Positions 1 through 5,142 of a stretch of 6,343 nt of DNA are shown here, one piece after another (position 1 is the stretch's first letter; the number at the start of each line of letters is the position of its first letter). This DNA is from Porticoccaceae bacterium (GTDB lineage Bacteria; Pseudomonadota; Gammaproteobacteria; Pseudomonadales; Porticoccaceae). The translations under genes were made by a program, and so were the position numbers. The DNA lies in the NCBI GenBank assembly GCA_023229065.1, contig JALNZZ010000118.1, forward strand, positions 1 to 6,343, in the 5' to 3' direction. The notes under the pieces are model-generated. The model was not told the origin of the DNA. It did not search any database and saw only the letters and a list, made by a program, of their open reading frames with translations.

Positions 1-330
1 CCGACCCCCAACGTGTCGATGGCGATCCTCAATCTGCAGCTGGGCCGCGACACCAATACCGAGGAGCTCAATGAGTTTATGCGCCAGAAGGCGCTGTACT
101 CGCCTCTTCAGCAGCAAGTGGGGTACTCCATATCTGACGAGGCGGTGTCCACCGACTTTGTCGGCGACCGCCACGCCTGTGTATTTGACGCCAAAGCCAC
201 CATCGTCAACGGCAACAGCTGTGTGCTGTACTGCTGGTACGACAATGAGTTTGGCTACAGCTGCCAGGTGCTGCGGGTGTTGGAGCGAATGGCCGGCGTG
301 GAGTGGGCCACCTACCCGAAAGACTACTGA
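1..330 (+). CDS. gap: Glyceraldehyde-3-phosphate dehydrogenase, C-terminal part (5' end outside window)
   Basis: This is the last 109 codons of a phosphorylating glyceraldehyde-3-phosphate dehydrogenase, the cytoplasmic glycolytic enzyme that turns glyceraldehyde-3-phosphate, NAD(P)+ and phosphate into 1,3-bisphosphoglycerate. The reading frame is open from base 1, beginning PTPNVSMAILNLQL, which matches the family's catalytic-domain strand after the substrate-binding arginine. Further on it has VSTDFVGDRHACVFDA and the hallmark WYDNEFGYS at 235-261, then the C-terminal helix SCQVLRVLERMAG. It ends in TGA. The active-site cysteine and the NAD-binding domain lie upstream of the window, so cofactor preference cannot be read. 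The C-terminus resembles the larger GAPDH form that I remember beside nqr in Pseudomonas, but the total length is unknown. The GTG at 13 is an internal valine codon, not a start. An intrinsic terminator follows directly. Confidence 0.95.
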   Translation, partial: PTPNVSMAILNLQLGRDTNTEELNEFMRQKALYSPLQQQVGYSISDEAVSTDFVGDRHACVFDAKATIVNGNSCVLYCWYDNEFGYSCQVLRVLERMAGVEWATYPKDY

Positions 331-339
331 GTCTGTACT

Positions 340-365
340 GCGGGCAGCAAGCCCGCGCTTCTTTT
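340..365 (+). terminator. Intrinsic terminator of gap
   Basis: A 6-bp GC stem, GCGGGC (340-345) with GCCCGC (351-356), and a 5-nt loop AGCAA, is followed by GCTTCTTTT. It begins 9 nt after the gap stop codon and has the usual shape of a Rho-independent terminator. The T-tract is interrupted, so efficiency is uncertain. On the opposite strand the same stem lacks a T-tract, so it should act mainly on gap transcripts. Confidence 0.75.
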
Positions 366-388
366 GAGTCCCGCGCTTCCCTTTGAGT
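352..388. repeat. Tandem duplication of the terminator tail (18/19-nt unit)
   Basis: The segment CCCGCGCTTCTTTTGAGT (352-369) is immediately followed by CCCGCGCTTCCCTTTGAGT (370-388). The two units differ by one inserted base and one T/C change. The first copy contains the 3' arm and T-tract of the gap terminator. The second copy has no matching 5' arm next to it, so it looks like a local slippage duplication with no separate function. Confidence 0.7.
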
Positions 389-390
389 AG

Positions 391-428
391 TAATCTATAA
401 GTTGGATCTTGCTCCAACTTATAGATTA
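391..428. repeat. Perfect 16-bp inverted repeat across the nhaP2 stop codon
   Basis: TAATCTATAAGTTGGA (391-406) and its exact reverse complement (413-428) flank a 6-nt spacer TCTTGC. The right arm covers the last three codons and TAA stop of the leftward antiporter gene; the left arm is in the intergenic strip. It sits between two converging genes, so a hairpin acting on transcripts from both sides is the simplest reading. It is AT-rich and lacks a T-tract on either strand, so it is not a standard intrinsic terminator. Confidence 0.7.
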
Positions 429-2173
429 TGGGACGAGCGGTGTATGATGTTCCTCTGGGTGGCCGGAGTGTCGAGAGCCAGGCCGACAGTGGTAATACGT
501 GTGCCGAGCATCTCGCGTACTAGCAGAATAAAGTTGCCAAGAGTGATGCTGGCGTCGAGTGTTGGTGATCCCTCGAGGCCGTTGCGCAGGATTTCCTCCA
601 GGGTTGTCTGGTCTCTTGTTTCTAGCGAGATCCCATACGAATTATAGAGATCTTCGGTGGCCGTTGTGCCCTTGAGACGTAACTCGACAGCAGGCAGCTC
701 ATCGGGTACTCCCTCAGTCGCTTGTGAGAAAACGCAGTCGACGAAAGGCCTTGCTTCGGGACGGAGCATTACGAACAGATGGTCAGCTGCCAAGAGGGGA
801 GTTGAACCTCGTGGTGGGATGACAGTGTGCCCTCTGGTGATCATCGCCACCAAGGTGCCTTCGGGCAAAGCCATCTGTGACAAGCGGCGGTTCACGGCGC
901 GAGATTCCTTGCCGAGGGTGTATTCGACAATATCAGCGTTGACGTCGTCGAGAGCGGTAATTTCCAGAGTAGCTGCTGGCGCTGCTGGAGGCTGTTCAGC
1001 GAGATCAAGCCTGCGTGCCATCTGTGGCAGGGTTGACCCCTGTACAGTGGCTGACAGGAGAACAACGAAAAAGACCACATTAAAGATCAAGGGAGCGCCA
1101 GGTAATCCGAAAATAAGCGGAAAAATGGCAAGTATAATGGGCACAGAGCCTCTCAGCCCCACCCAGGAGACCAAGGTAATCTCTCGAGCAGTGAAGCCGA
1201 AGGGCGCTAGTATTGGCACCACGGCGAGAGGCCGCGCCAGAAAGATCAGCACCATCGCAATCACCAGGCCTTCCTGCCAGACATCGAGTAATGCTTTGGG
1301 GTCGATGAGCAGGCCCAACACCACGAACATCGTGATCTGACTGAGCCAGGCAAGTCCGTCGTGAAAAAGAAAAGTGCCTTGCTGGAAGACAAACCGGCTG
1401 TTGCCGACGATGACGCCGGCCAAGAAGATAGCAAGAAAACCGCTGCCGCCCAGGTTCGCTGCAAGGCCAAAGGCCAGGAGTCCGCAGGCGGTGACCATCA
1501 CGGGGTAGAGCCCTGAAGCAGCCAGATGAATATGGTTGATGATCTTCACTGCGGCCCATCCCACACCCAGGCCGACAATTGCGCCGACACCCATCTGGAT
1601 GAAAAACATTTGCAGTAAGCCAATGCCAAGCGGCATCTCGTTGACAAGCACTTCAAGCAGGCCAACGGTAAGAAAGATTGCCATAGGATCGTTTGAGGCG
1701 CTCTCAATTTCGAGAGTTGACTTGATGCGCTTCTTTATATGAATGCCGGCATTGCGCAGCAATGAGAAAACTGCGGCGGCGTCAGTAGAGCCGACGATGG
1801 CGCCAATCAGCAGGCCTTCGAGGAGGGAAAGATCGAGGATCCAGGCAGCTGTCAGTCCGGTGACAATGGCCGTGACCAATACTCCCAGCGTGGCCAGCAG
1901 AGAGGCCGGCTTCCAGACCATTTTTATAGAGGCAAGAGGTGTTTGCAGCCCACCGTCATAAAGAATCAATGCCAGAGCCAGCGTGCCGAGCGCGTGAGCG
2001 GCTTTCGGATTGTCAAAAACGATGCCACCTATGCCGCCCTCACCGGCCAGCATTCCTACAAGAAGGAAGAGCACCAGTACGGGTAGGCCTAGTCGCGCAG
2101 AGATCTTGCTGGAGGCAATACCTAGAAGTAGCAGGACTGCTGAAAGGAAAATGAGCTGATCTATCAGGAACAT
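419..2173 (-). CDS. nhaP2: K+/H+ (Na+/H+) antiporter of the CPA1 family, NhaP2/CvrA type
   Basis: This encodes a 584-residue inner-membrane cation/proton antiporter. Residues 4-385 are a hydrophobic Na_H_Exchanger domain of about 12-13 membrane segments. It carries STDAAAVFSLL (129-139), ESASNDP (157-163) with the Asn161-Asp162 pair expected at the ion-binding site, and WVGLRGSVPIILA (337-349). Residues about 403-475 look like an RCK_C/TrkA_C regulatory domain, and the rest resembles the CorC/HlyC-type tail of NhaP2. E. coli NhaP2 is of similar length. I chose the ATG at 2171-2173 because AAGGG (2183-2187 on this strand) lies 9 nt upstream; a TTG at 2189-2191 would add six residues but has no comparable ribosome site. 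Family members exchange K+ or Na+ for H+, so the exact ion is inferred. The gene converges on gap and diverges from nqrA. The stop codon lies inside an inverted repeat. Confidence 0.93.
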   Translation of the reverse strand: MFLIDQLIFLSAVLLLLGIASSKISARLGLPVLVLFLLVGMLAGEGGIGGIVFDNPKAAHALGTLALALILYDGGLQTPLASIKMVWKPASLLATLGVLVTAIVTGLTAAWILDLSLLEGLLIGAIVGSTDAAAVFSLLRNAGIHIKKRIKSTLEIESASNDPMAIFLTVGLLEVLVNEMPLGIGLLQMFFIQMGVGAIVGLGVGWAAVKIINHIHLAASGLYPVMVTACGLLAFGLAANLGGSGFLAIFLAGVIVGNSRFVFQQGTFLFHDGLAWLSQITMFVVLGLLIDPKALLDVWQEGLVIAMVLIFLARPLAVVPILAPFGFTAREITLVSWVGLRGSVPIILAIFPLIFGLPGAPLIFNVVFFVVLLSATVQGSTLPQMARRLDLAEQPPAAPAATLEITALDDVNADIVEYTLGKESRAVNRRLSQMALPEGTLVAMITRGHTVIPPRGSTPLLAADHLFVMLRPEARPFVDCVFSQATEGVPDELPAVELRLKGTTATEDLYNSYGISLETRDQTTLEEILRNGLEGSPTLDASITLGNFILLVREMLGTRITTVGLALDTPATQRNIIHRSSHNL

Positions 2174-2182
2174 GACGACGAA

Positions 2183-2187
2183 CCCTT
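2183..2187 (-). promoter_or_regulatory. Ribosome binding site that decides the nhaP2 start
   Basis: The minus strand reads AAGGG, 9 nt before the ATG at 2173. The site overlaps the region just inside the alternative TTG start at 2191, which argues against that longer start. Confidence 0.6.
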
Positions 2188-2245
2188 GCAAAGAAGCATA
2201 TGTGATGGGGCGGGCTGGACATGCCGTCTTTTGCGAGAGTCGACA

Positions 2246-2278
2246 CGACTTTACCGTTACATTTTATCGGTAAAGTCG
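2246..2278. promoter_or_regulatory. 11-bp perfect inverted repeat upstream of nhaP2 (possible operator)
   Basis: CGACTTTACCG (2246-2256) and CGGTAAAGTCG (2268-2278) are exact reverse complements around the 11-nt AT-rich spacer TTACATTTTAT. A further AGTCG at 2238-2242 forms a short inverted pair with the left arm, giving three AGTCG half-sites in 41 bp. The centre is about 90 bp upstream of the nhaP2 ATG. The arms overlap a candidate minus-strand -10 element, which is where a repressor or activator site would be expected. A transcribed hairpin is the alternative. No regulator can be named from the sequence. Confidence 0.5.
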
Positions 2279-2289
2279 CAGTGAATGAA
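2261..2289 (-). promoter_or_regulatory. Weak candidate promoter for nhaP2
   Basis: On the minus strand TAAAAT (2261-2266) matches the -10 consensus at five of six positions. It is preceded at 17 bp by TTCATT (2284-2289), a poor -35. Transcription would start near 2254 and give a leader of about 80 nt. The weak -35 and the overlapping inverted repeat would fit an activator-dependent or repressed promoter, but this is a guess from consensus only. Confidence 0.3.
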
Positions 2290-2398
2290 ATCCTAATCAA
2301 AGGATTGAGGGGAGCTAGTGGTAGCAGAGTAGGCCTAAAGGGTGGTGTTTTTCTGTCGGTGTTTGGGGCAAGTTCCGGAGATTGCAGAGGGCCAAGCT

Positions 2399-2428
2399 CT
2401 GGCAATGGTGTGAGCTGCTCTGTATAAT
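2399..2428 (+). promoter_or_regulatory. Sigma70-like promoter of the nqr operon
   Basis: A perfect -10 TATAAT (2423-2428) is preceded at 18 bp by CTGGCA (2399-2404), which matches four of six bases of TTGACA. Transcription would begin around 2435, leaving an untranslated leader of about 155 nt before nqrA. It is the best consensus match I found in the divergent intergenic region and points toward nqrA. Confidence 0.6.
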
Positions 2429-2443
2429 CGCGCCCCATTCAAT

Positions 2444-2465
2444 AGGGCATCGACAGGGCATCGAC
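2444..2465. repeat. Perfect tandem 11-bp repeat in the nqr leader
   Basis: AGGGCATCGAC occurs twice head to tail, at 2444-2454 and 2455-2465, about 10-30 nt downstream of the predicted transcription start. It may be a two-site protein or RNA-binding element, or a simple slippage duplication. One helical turn (11 bp) separates the copies. Confidence 0.6.
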
Positions 2466-2490
2466 GAATCTCAAGTGTCGCTTGGGTTTA

Positions 2491-2523
2491 ATTCCGGTGC
2501 GAGGCCTGGGCCGGAATACGGCC
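2491..2523 (+). promoter_or_regulatory. Two mutually exclusive leader hairpins before nqrA
   Basis: Stem A pairs ATTCCGG (2491-2497) with CCGGAAT (2511-2517). Stem B pairs GGCCG (2509-2513) with CGGCC (2519-2523) around the loop GAATA. Both use 2511-2513, so only one can form at a time. They lie just before a terminator-like hairpin. Whether they switch anything is inference; GC-rich leader sequence can yield such pairings by chance. Confidence 0.35.
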
Positions 2524-2532
2524 GCCGATTTT

Positions 2533-2565
2533 GGTTACTCCTTCGGAGTAGCCTACGATTTTTTT
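2533..2565 (+). terminator. Terminator-like hairpin in the nqrA leader (possible attenuator)
   Basis: GGTTACTCC (2533-2541) pairs with GGAGTAGCC (2545-2553) over nine positions, one of them G-U, around the loop TTC. It is followed after TACGA by seven consecutive T residues (2559-2565). This is the form of a Rho-independent terminator, although the 5-nt gap between stem and T-run is longer than ideal. It lies 24 nt upstream of the nqrA ATG and downstream of the best promoter, so if active it would reduce transcription into the operon. An alternative is an mRNA-stabilising or translation-controlling hairpin. Confidence 0.5.
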
Positions 2566-2589
2566 AACTCTTGTGAGCGCTGTAACCTT

Positions 2590-3933
2590 ATGATCAAGAT
2601 CCGTCGAGGCTTGGACGTACCCATTGCGGGAGCTCCCGCACAGGTCGTTCACGATGGACCTGCCGTCAGATCAGTGGCAATCCTGGGCAATGACTATGTA
2701 GGCATGAAACCCACCATGCTTGTCAAGGAGGGCGACAGAGTCAAGCTGGGGCAGGTTCTGTTTGAAGACAAGAAGACACCCGGAGTGTTGTTTACCGCGC
2801 CGGCAGCGGGCACCATTGCTGCCATCAATCGCGGGGAACGGCGGGTGCTGCAGTCGGTAGTGATTGATATCGATGGCGATGAAGAGGAAGTTTTTGCCAC
2901 CTACGGCGAAGGCGAACTCTCCGGCCTCGATCGCGCCAAGGTAGTGGACAACCTGGTGACTTCCGGCAGCTGGGTCGCGTTGCGCACCAGGCCCTTTTCG
3001 AAGGTGCCGGCGATCGATTCCTCACCTCATTCCATTTTTGTCACCGCCATCGACACCAATCCACTGGCAGCTGATCCGGCGGTAATCATCGCCGGTCGCG
3101 AGGTGGATTTTGTCAACGGTCTCAAGGTGTTGACTCGTCTCACCGATGGCCCTGTCCACCTCTGTACAGCGCCAGGTGCCGCCATTCCTGGCGCCGATGT
3201 GGCCAAAGTGCAGCGCCATGAGTTTTCCGGCCCGCACCCGGCTGGGCTGGTGGGCACCCATATTCATTTCATCGATCCGGTCAGCGCTACCAAAGCGGTG
3301 TGGCACATCGGTTATCAGGACGTGATGGCCTGGGGCCGGTTGTTTACCACCGGTCGCCTGGATGTCAATCGGGTGGTTGCTCTCGCCGGTCCTCAAGTGG
3401 AGAACCCGGTGTTGCTGCGTACTCGCCTCGGCGCTCAATTGGAGACGCTGACGGCAGGTGCGTTGCACGCTGGTGAAAACCGCATTGTGTCTGGCTCCGT
3501 GCTGTCGGGGCACAAGGCCGCGGGTCCGGTGGCTTACCTGGGGCGCTATCACACCCAGGTGTCGGTGATCGCCGAAGGGCGCAACCGGGAGTTTATTCAC
3601 TACCTGGGCACCGGAATGAATCGCTACTCCGCGATGCCTGTGTACTTCTCGGCGCTCAACCGTCTGCGCAAGTTCAATCTCACCAGCTCGACCAATGGCA
3701 GTGAGCGAGCCATGGTGCCCATTGGCAACTACGAGAAGGTGATGCCGCTGGATATTTTGCCCACCCAGCTGCTGCGCGCGCTGGTGGTCGGTGATACCCA
3801 GACGGCTCAGCAGTTGGGCTGTCTGGAACTCGACGAGGAAGATCTGGCGTTGTGTACCTTCATGTGTGTCGGCAAATACGAGTATGGGCCGATTCTGCGG
3901 GATAACCTGACCCATATCGAGAAGGAGGGCTGA
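2590..3933 (+). CDS. nqrA: Na+-translocating NADH:quinone oxidoreductase subunit A
   Basis: NqrA is the large cytoplasmic-side subunit of the sodium-pumping NADH:quinone oxidoreductase and is implicated in quinone binding. The 447-residue product begins MIKIRRGLDVPIAG, as in other NqrA proteins, and its length matches the Vibrio protein (about 446). Visible family blocks are KPTMLVKEGD (40-49), FEDKKTPGV (58-66), RTRPFSKVPAID (132-143), FSGPHPAGLVGTH (212-224), SGSVLSGHKA (301-310), STNGSERAMVPIGNYEKVMPLD in two halves (367-378, 379-388), and LELDEEDLALCTF (412-424). No membrane segment is evident. The ATG at 2590 was chosen because homology starts there. The frame stays open upstream to a TTG at 2482, but that stretch runs through the leader hairpins and is not NqrA-like. 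The only Shine-Dalgarno match is a weak GTGAG (2573-2577), 12 nt upstream, in contrast to the strong sites of nqrB, nqrC and nqrD. Confidence 0.97.
   Translation: MIKIRRGLDVPIAGAPAQVVHDGPAVRSVAILGNDYVGMKPTMLVKEGDRVKLGQVLFEDKKTPGVLFTAPAAGTIAAINRGERRVLQSVVIDIDGDEEEVFATYGEGELSGLDRAKVVDNLVTSGSWVALRTRPFSKVPAIDSSPHSIFVTAIDTNPLAADPAVIIAGREVDFVNGLKVLTRLTDGPVHLCTAPGAAIPGADVAKVQRHEFSGPHPAGLVGTHIHFIDPVSATKAVWHIGYQDVMAWGRLFTTGRLDVNRVVALAGPQVENPVLLRTRLGAQLETLTAGALHAGENRIVSGSVLSGHKAAGPVAYLGRYHTQVSVIAEGRNREFIHYLGTGMNRYSAMPVYFSALNRLRKFNLTSSTNGSERAMVPIGNYEKVMPLDILPTQLLRALVVGDTQTAQQLGCLELDEEDLALCTFMCVGKYEYGPILRDNLTHIEKEG
3922..3928 (+). promoter_or_regulatory. Strong ribosome binding site of nqrB inside the nqrA 3' end
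   Basis: AAGGAGG lies 8 nt before the nqrB ATG and within the codons for the final Glu-Lys-Glu-Gly of NqrA. Ribosomes finishing nqrA therefore pass over the site, which suggests translational coupling. Confidence 0.8.
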
Positions 3934-3936
3934 CGG

Positions 3937-5142
3937 ATGGGATTGCGTAAAATGCTCGACCGCATGGAGCCCCACTTCCACAAGGGCGGCAAGTACGAAA
4001 GATGGTACGCCCTGTATGAAGCGCTGGACACCATGCTCTACTCGCCACCGGATGTCACCAAGGGTGCCGCCCATGTGCGCGATGGTATCGACCTCAAGCG
4101 GGTGATGATCACCGTGTGGCTGGCGGCTTTCCCCGCTATGTTCTACGGTATGTATAACCTGGGCTTTCAGGCCAACACTATCCTTGCCGCCATGGATGCA
4201 CCGATGGTGGAAGGCTGGCATGGTGCCCTGATCAGCTTGTTGGCGGGGCATGATCCTACCAGCATCTGGGACTGTTTCTGGTACGGTGCGGTATTCTTCC
4301 TGCCTATCTATGCCGTGACGTTTATCGTCGGTGGTTTCTGGGAAGTGGTGTTCGCCACCATCCGAGGCCATGAAATCAACGAGGGCTTTTTCGTCACGTC
4401 GATCCTGTTCGCCTTGATCTGCCCTCCGGATATGCCGCTGTGGATGGTTGCTCTGGGGATCAGCTTTGGCGTCGTGATCGGCAAAGAAGTGTTTGGTGGC
4501 ACCGGCAAGAACTTCCTCAACCCTGCCCTGACAGGACGGGCCTTTCTGTTCTTTGCTTACCCCGCGGAAATATCCGGCGATATGGTGTGGGCGGCAGTGG
4601 ATGGACATACTAGTGCCACGGCGCTGTCAGTAGCCGCCAGTGATGGTATGGCCGTACTGCAGAGCCAGCTGACTTGGCTGGATGCCTTCTTTGGCAATAT
4701 GCAAGGCTCCGTGGGTGAGGTGTCGACACTGGCTATTCTGATCGGTGCGGTCATCCTGTTGATAACACGTATTGCTTCCTGGCGCATCATGCTTGGTGTG
4801 ATGCTGGGGATGGTTTTCCTGTCTACCCTGTTCAACTTGGTGGGTTCCGACACAAACCCCATGTTTGCTATGCCCTGGTATTGGCATCTGGTGCTCGGCG
4901 GGTTTGCCTTCGGTATGGTATTCATGGCTACCGACCCTGTGTCAGCTGCCATGACCGATACTGGAAAGCTGTGGTTCGGTATCTTGATCGGGGTGATGGT
5001 GGTGTTGATCCGAGTGGTCAATCCGGCTTTCCCGGAAGGCATGATGCTGGCGATTCTGTTCGCCAACCTGTTTGCTCCCCTGATTGACCACATTGTGGTG
5101 CAGGCCAATATCAAGAGGAGGCTCGCCCGTGTCCAGCAATAA
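3937..5142 (+). CDS. nqrB: Na+-translocating NADH:quinone oxidoreductase subunit B
   Basis: NqrB is the large membrane subunit of Na+-NQR. In the family it carries one covalently linked FMN and riboflavin, and forms much of the sodium path and quinone site. The 401-residue product has a cytoplasmic N-terminus (GLRKMLDRMEPHFHKGGKY), then many hydrophobic segments from about residue 55 to 390. It shows the conserved run RGHEINEGFFVTS (143-155), KEVFGGTGKNFLNPALTGRAFLF (183-205, strongly conserved) and HLVLGGFAFGMVFMATDPVSAA (317-338). The FMN-attachment motif is DGHTSATALS, with Thr228 (codon 4618-4620) the expected acceptor; the serine at 226 replaces the glycine common in such motifs. The basic tail NIKRRLARVQQ matches relatives. 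The start lies 3 nt after the nqrA stop with a strong ribosome site, and the 3' end overlaps nqrC by 14 nt. Confidence 0.97.
   Translation: MGLRKMLDRMEPHFHKGGKYERWYALYEALDTMLYSPPDVTKGAAHVRDGIDLKRVMITVWLAAFPAMFYGMYNLGFQANTILAAMDAPMVEGWHGALISLLAGHDPTSIWDCFWYGAVFFLPIYAVTFIVGGFWEVVFATIRGHEINEGFFVTSILFALICPPDMPLWMVALGISFGVVIGKEVFGGTGKNFLNPALTGRAFLFFAYPAEISGDMVWAAVDGHTSATALSVAASDGMAVLQSQLTWLDAFFGNMQGSVGEVSTLAILIGAVILLITRIASWRIMLGVMLGMVFLSTLFNLVGSDTNPMFAMPWYWHLVLGGFAFGMVFMATDPVSAAMTDTGKLWFGILIGVMVVLIRVVNPAFPEGMMLAILFANLFAPLIDHIVVQANIKRRLARVQQ
5114..5121 (+). promoter_or_regulatory. Ribosome binding site that decides the nqrC GTG start
   Basis: AGAGGAGG is 7 nt before the GTG at 5129, inside the end of nqrB. 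In-frame upstream sequence back to 5084 is not NqrC-like, so this site settles the start. Confidence 0.75.

Noticed and set aside
13..330. GTG at 13 as the start of a short independent protein
   Set aside because: The frame is open to base 1, and the residues before the GTG (PTPN) belong to the GAPDH motif, so it is an internal valine codon of a truncated gene.
657..1340. A 227-codon open frame on the plus strand inside nhaP2
   Set aside because: It is antisense to the antiporter coding sequence, is Ser/Thr/Arg-rich without any recognisable motif, and has no convincing ribosome site.
2221..2427. A plus-strand 68-codon open frame in the intergenic region
   Set aside because: It would need to be transcribed from upstream of the inverted repeat and ends in the nqr -10 element. 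I see no ribosome site and no recognisable product.
2040..2438. A minus-strand 132-codon open frame across the divergent intergenic region and the 5' end of nhaP2
   Set aside because: It overlaps the antiporter start in another frame, covers both predicted promoters, and its product is Pro/Leu-rich with no family resemblance.
2482..2589. A TTG-initiated 36-residue N-terminal extension of NqrA
   Set aside because: The extension runs through the leader hairpins and T-tract, does not resemble NqrA, and the family begins at the MIKIRRGLD residue coded at 2590.
2174..2589. A possible small RNA gene, tRNA, attachment site or mobile-element remnant in the intergenic region
   Set aside because: I found no cloverleaf, no transposase fragment and no target-site duplication. 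The repeats present are short and are better explained as regulatory or slippage elements.
3022..4608. A 528-codon open frame on the minus strand across nqrA and nqrB
   Set aside because: It is exactly antisense to two strongly conserved genes, has low-complexity His/Gln/Arg-rich composition with no recognisable domain, and results from the codon bias of the sense genes.
4557..5114. A 185-codon open frame on the minus strand inside nqrB
   Set aside because: It is a mirror of the conserved nqrB sequence, with no domain of its own.
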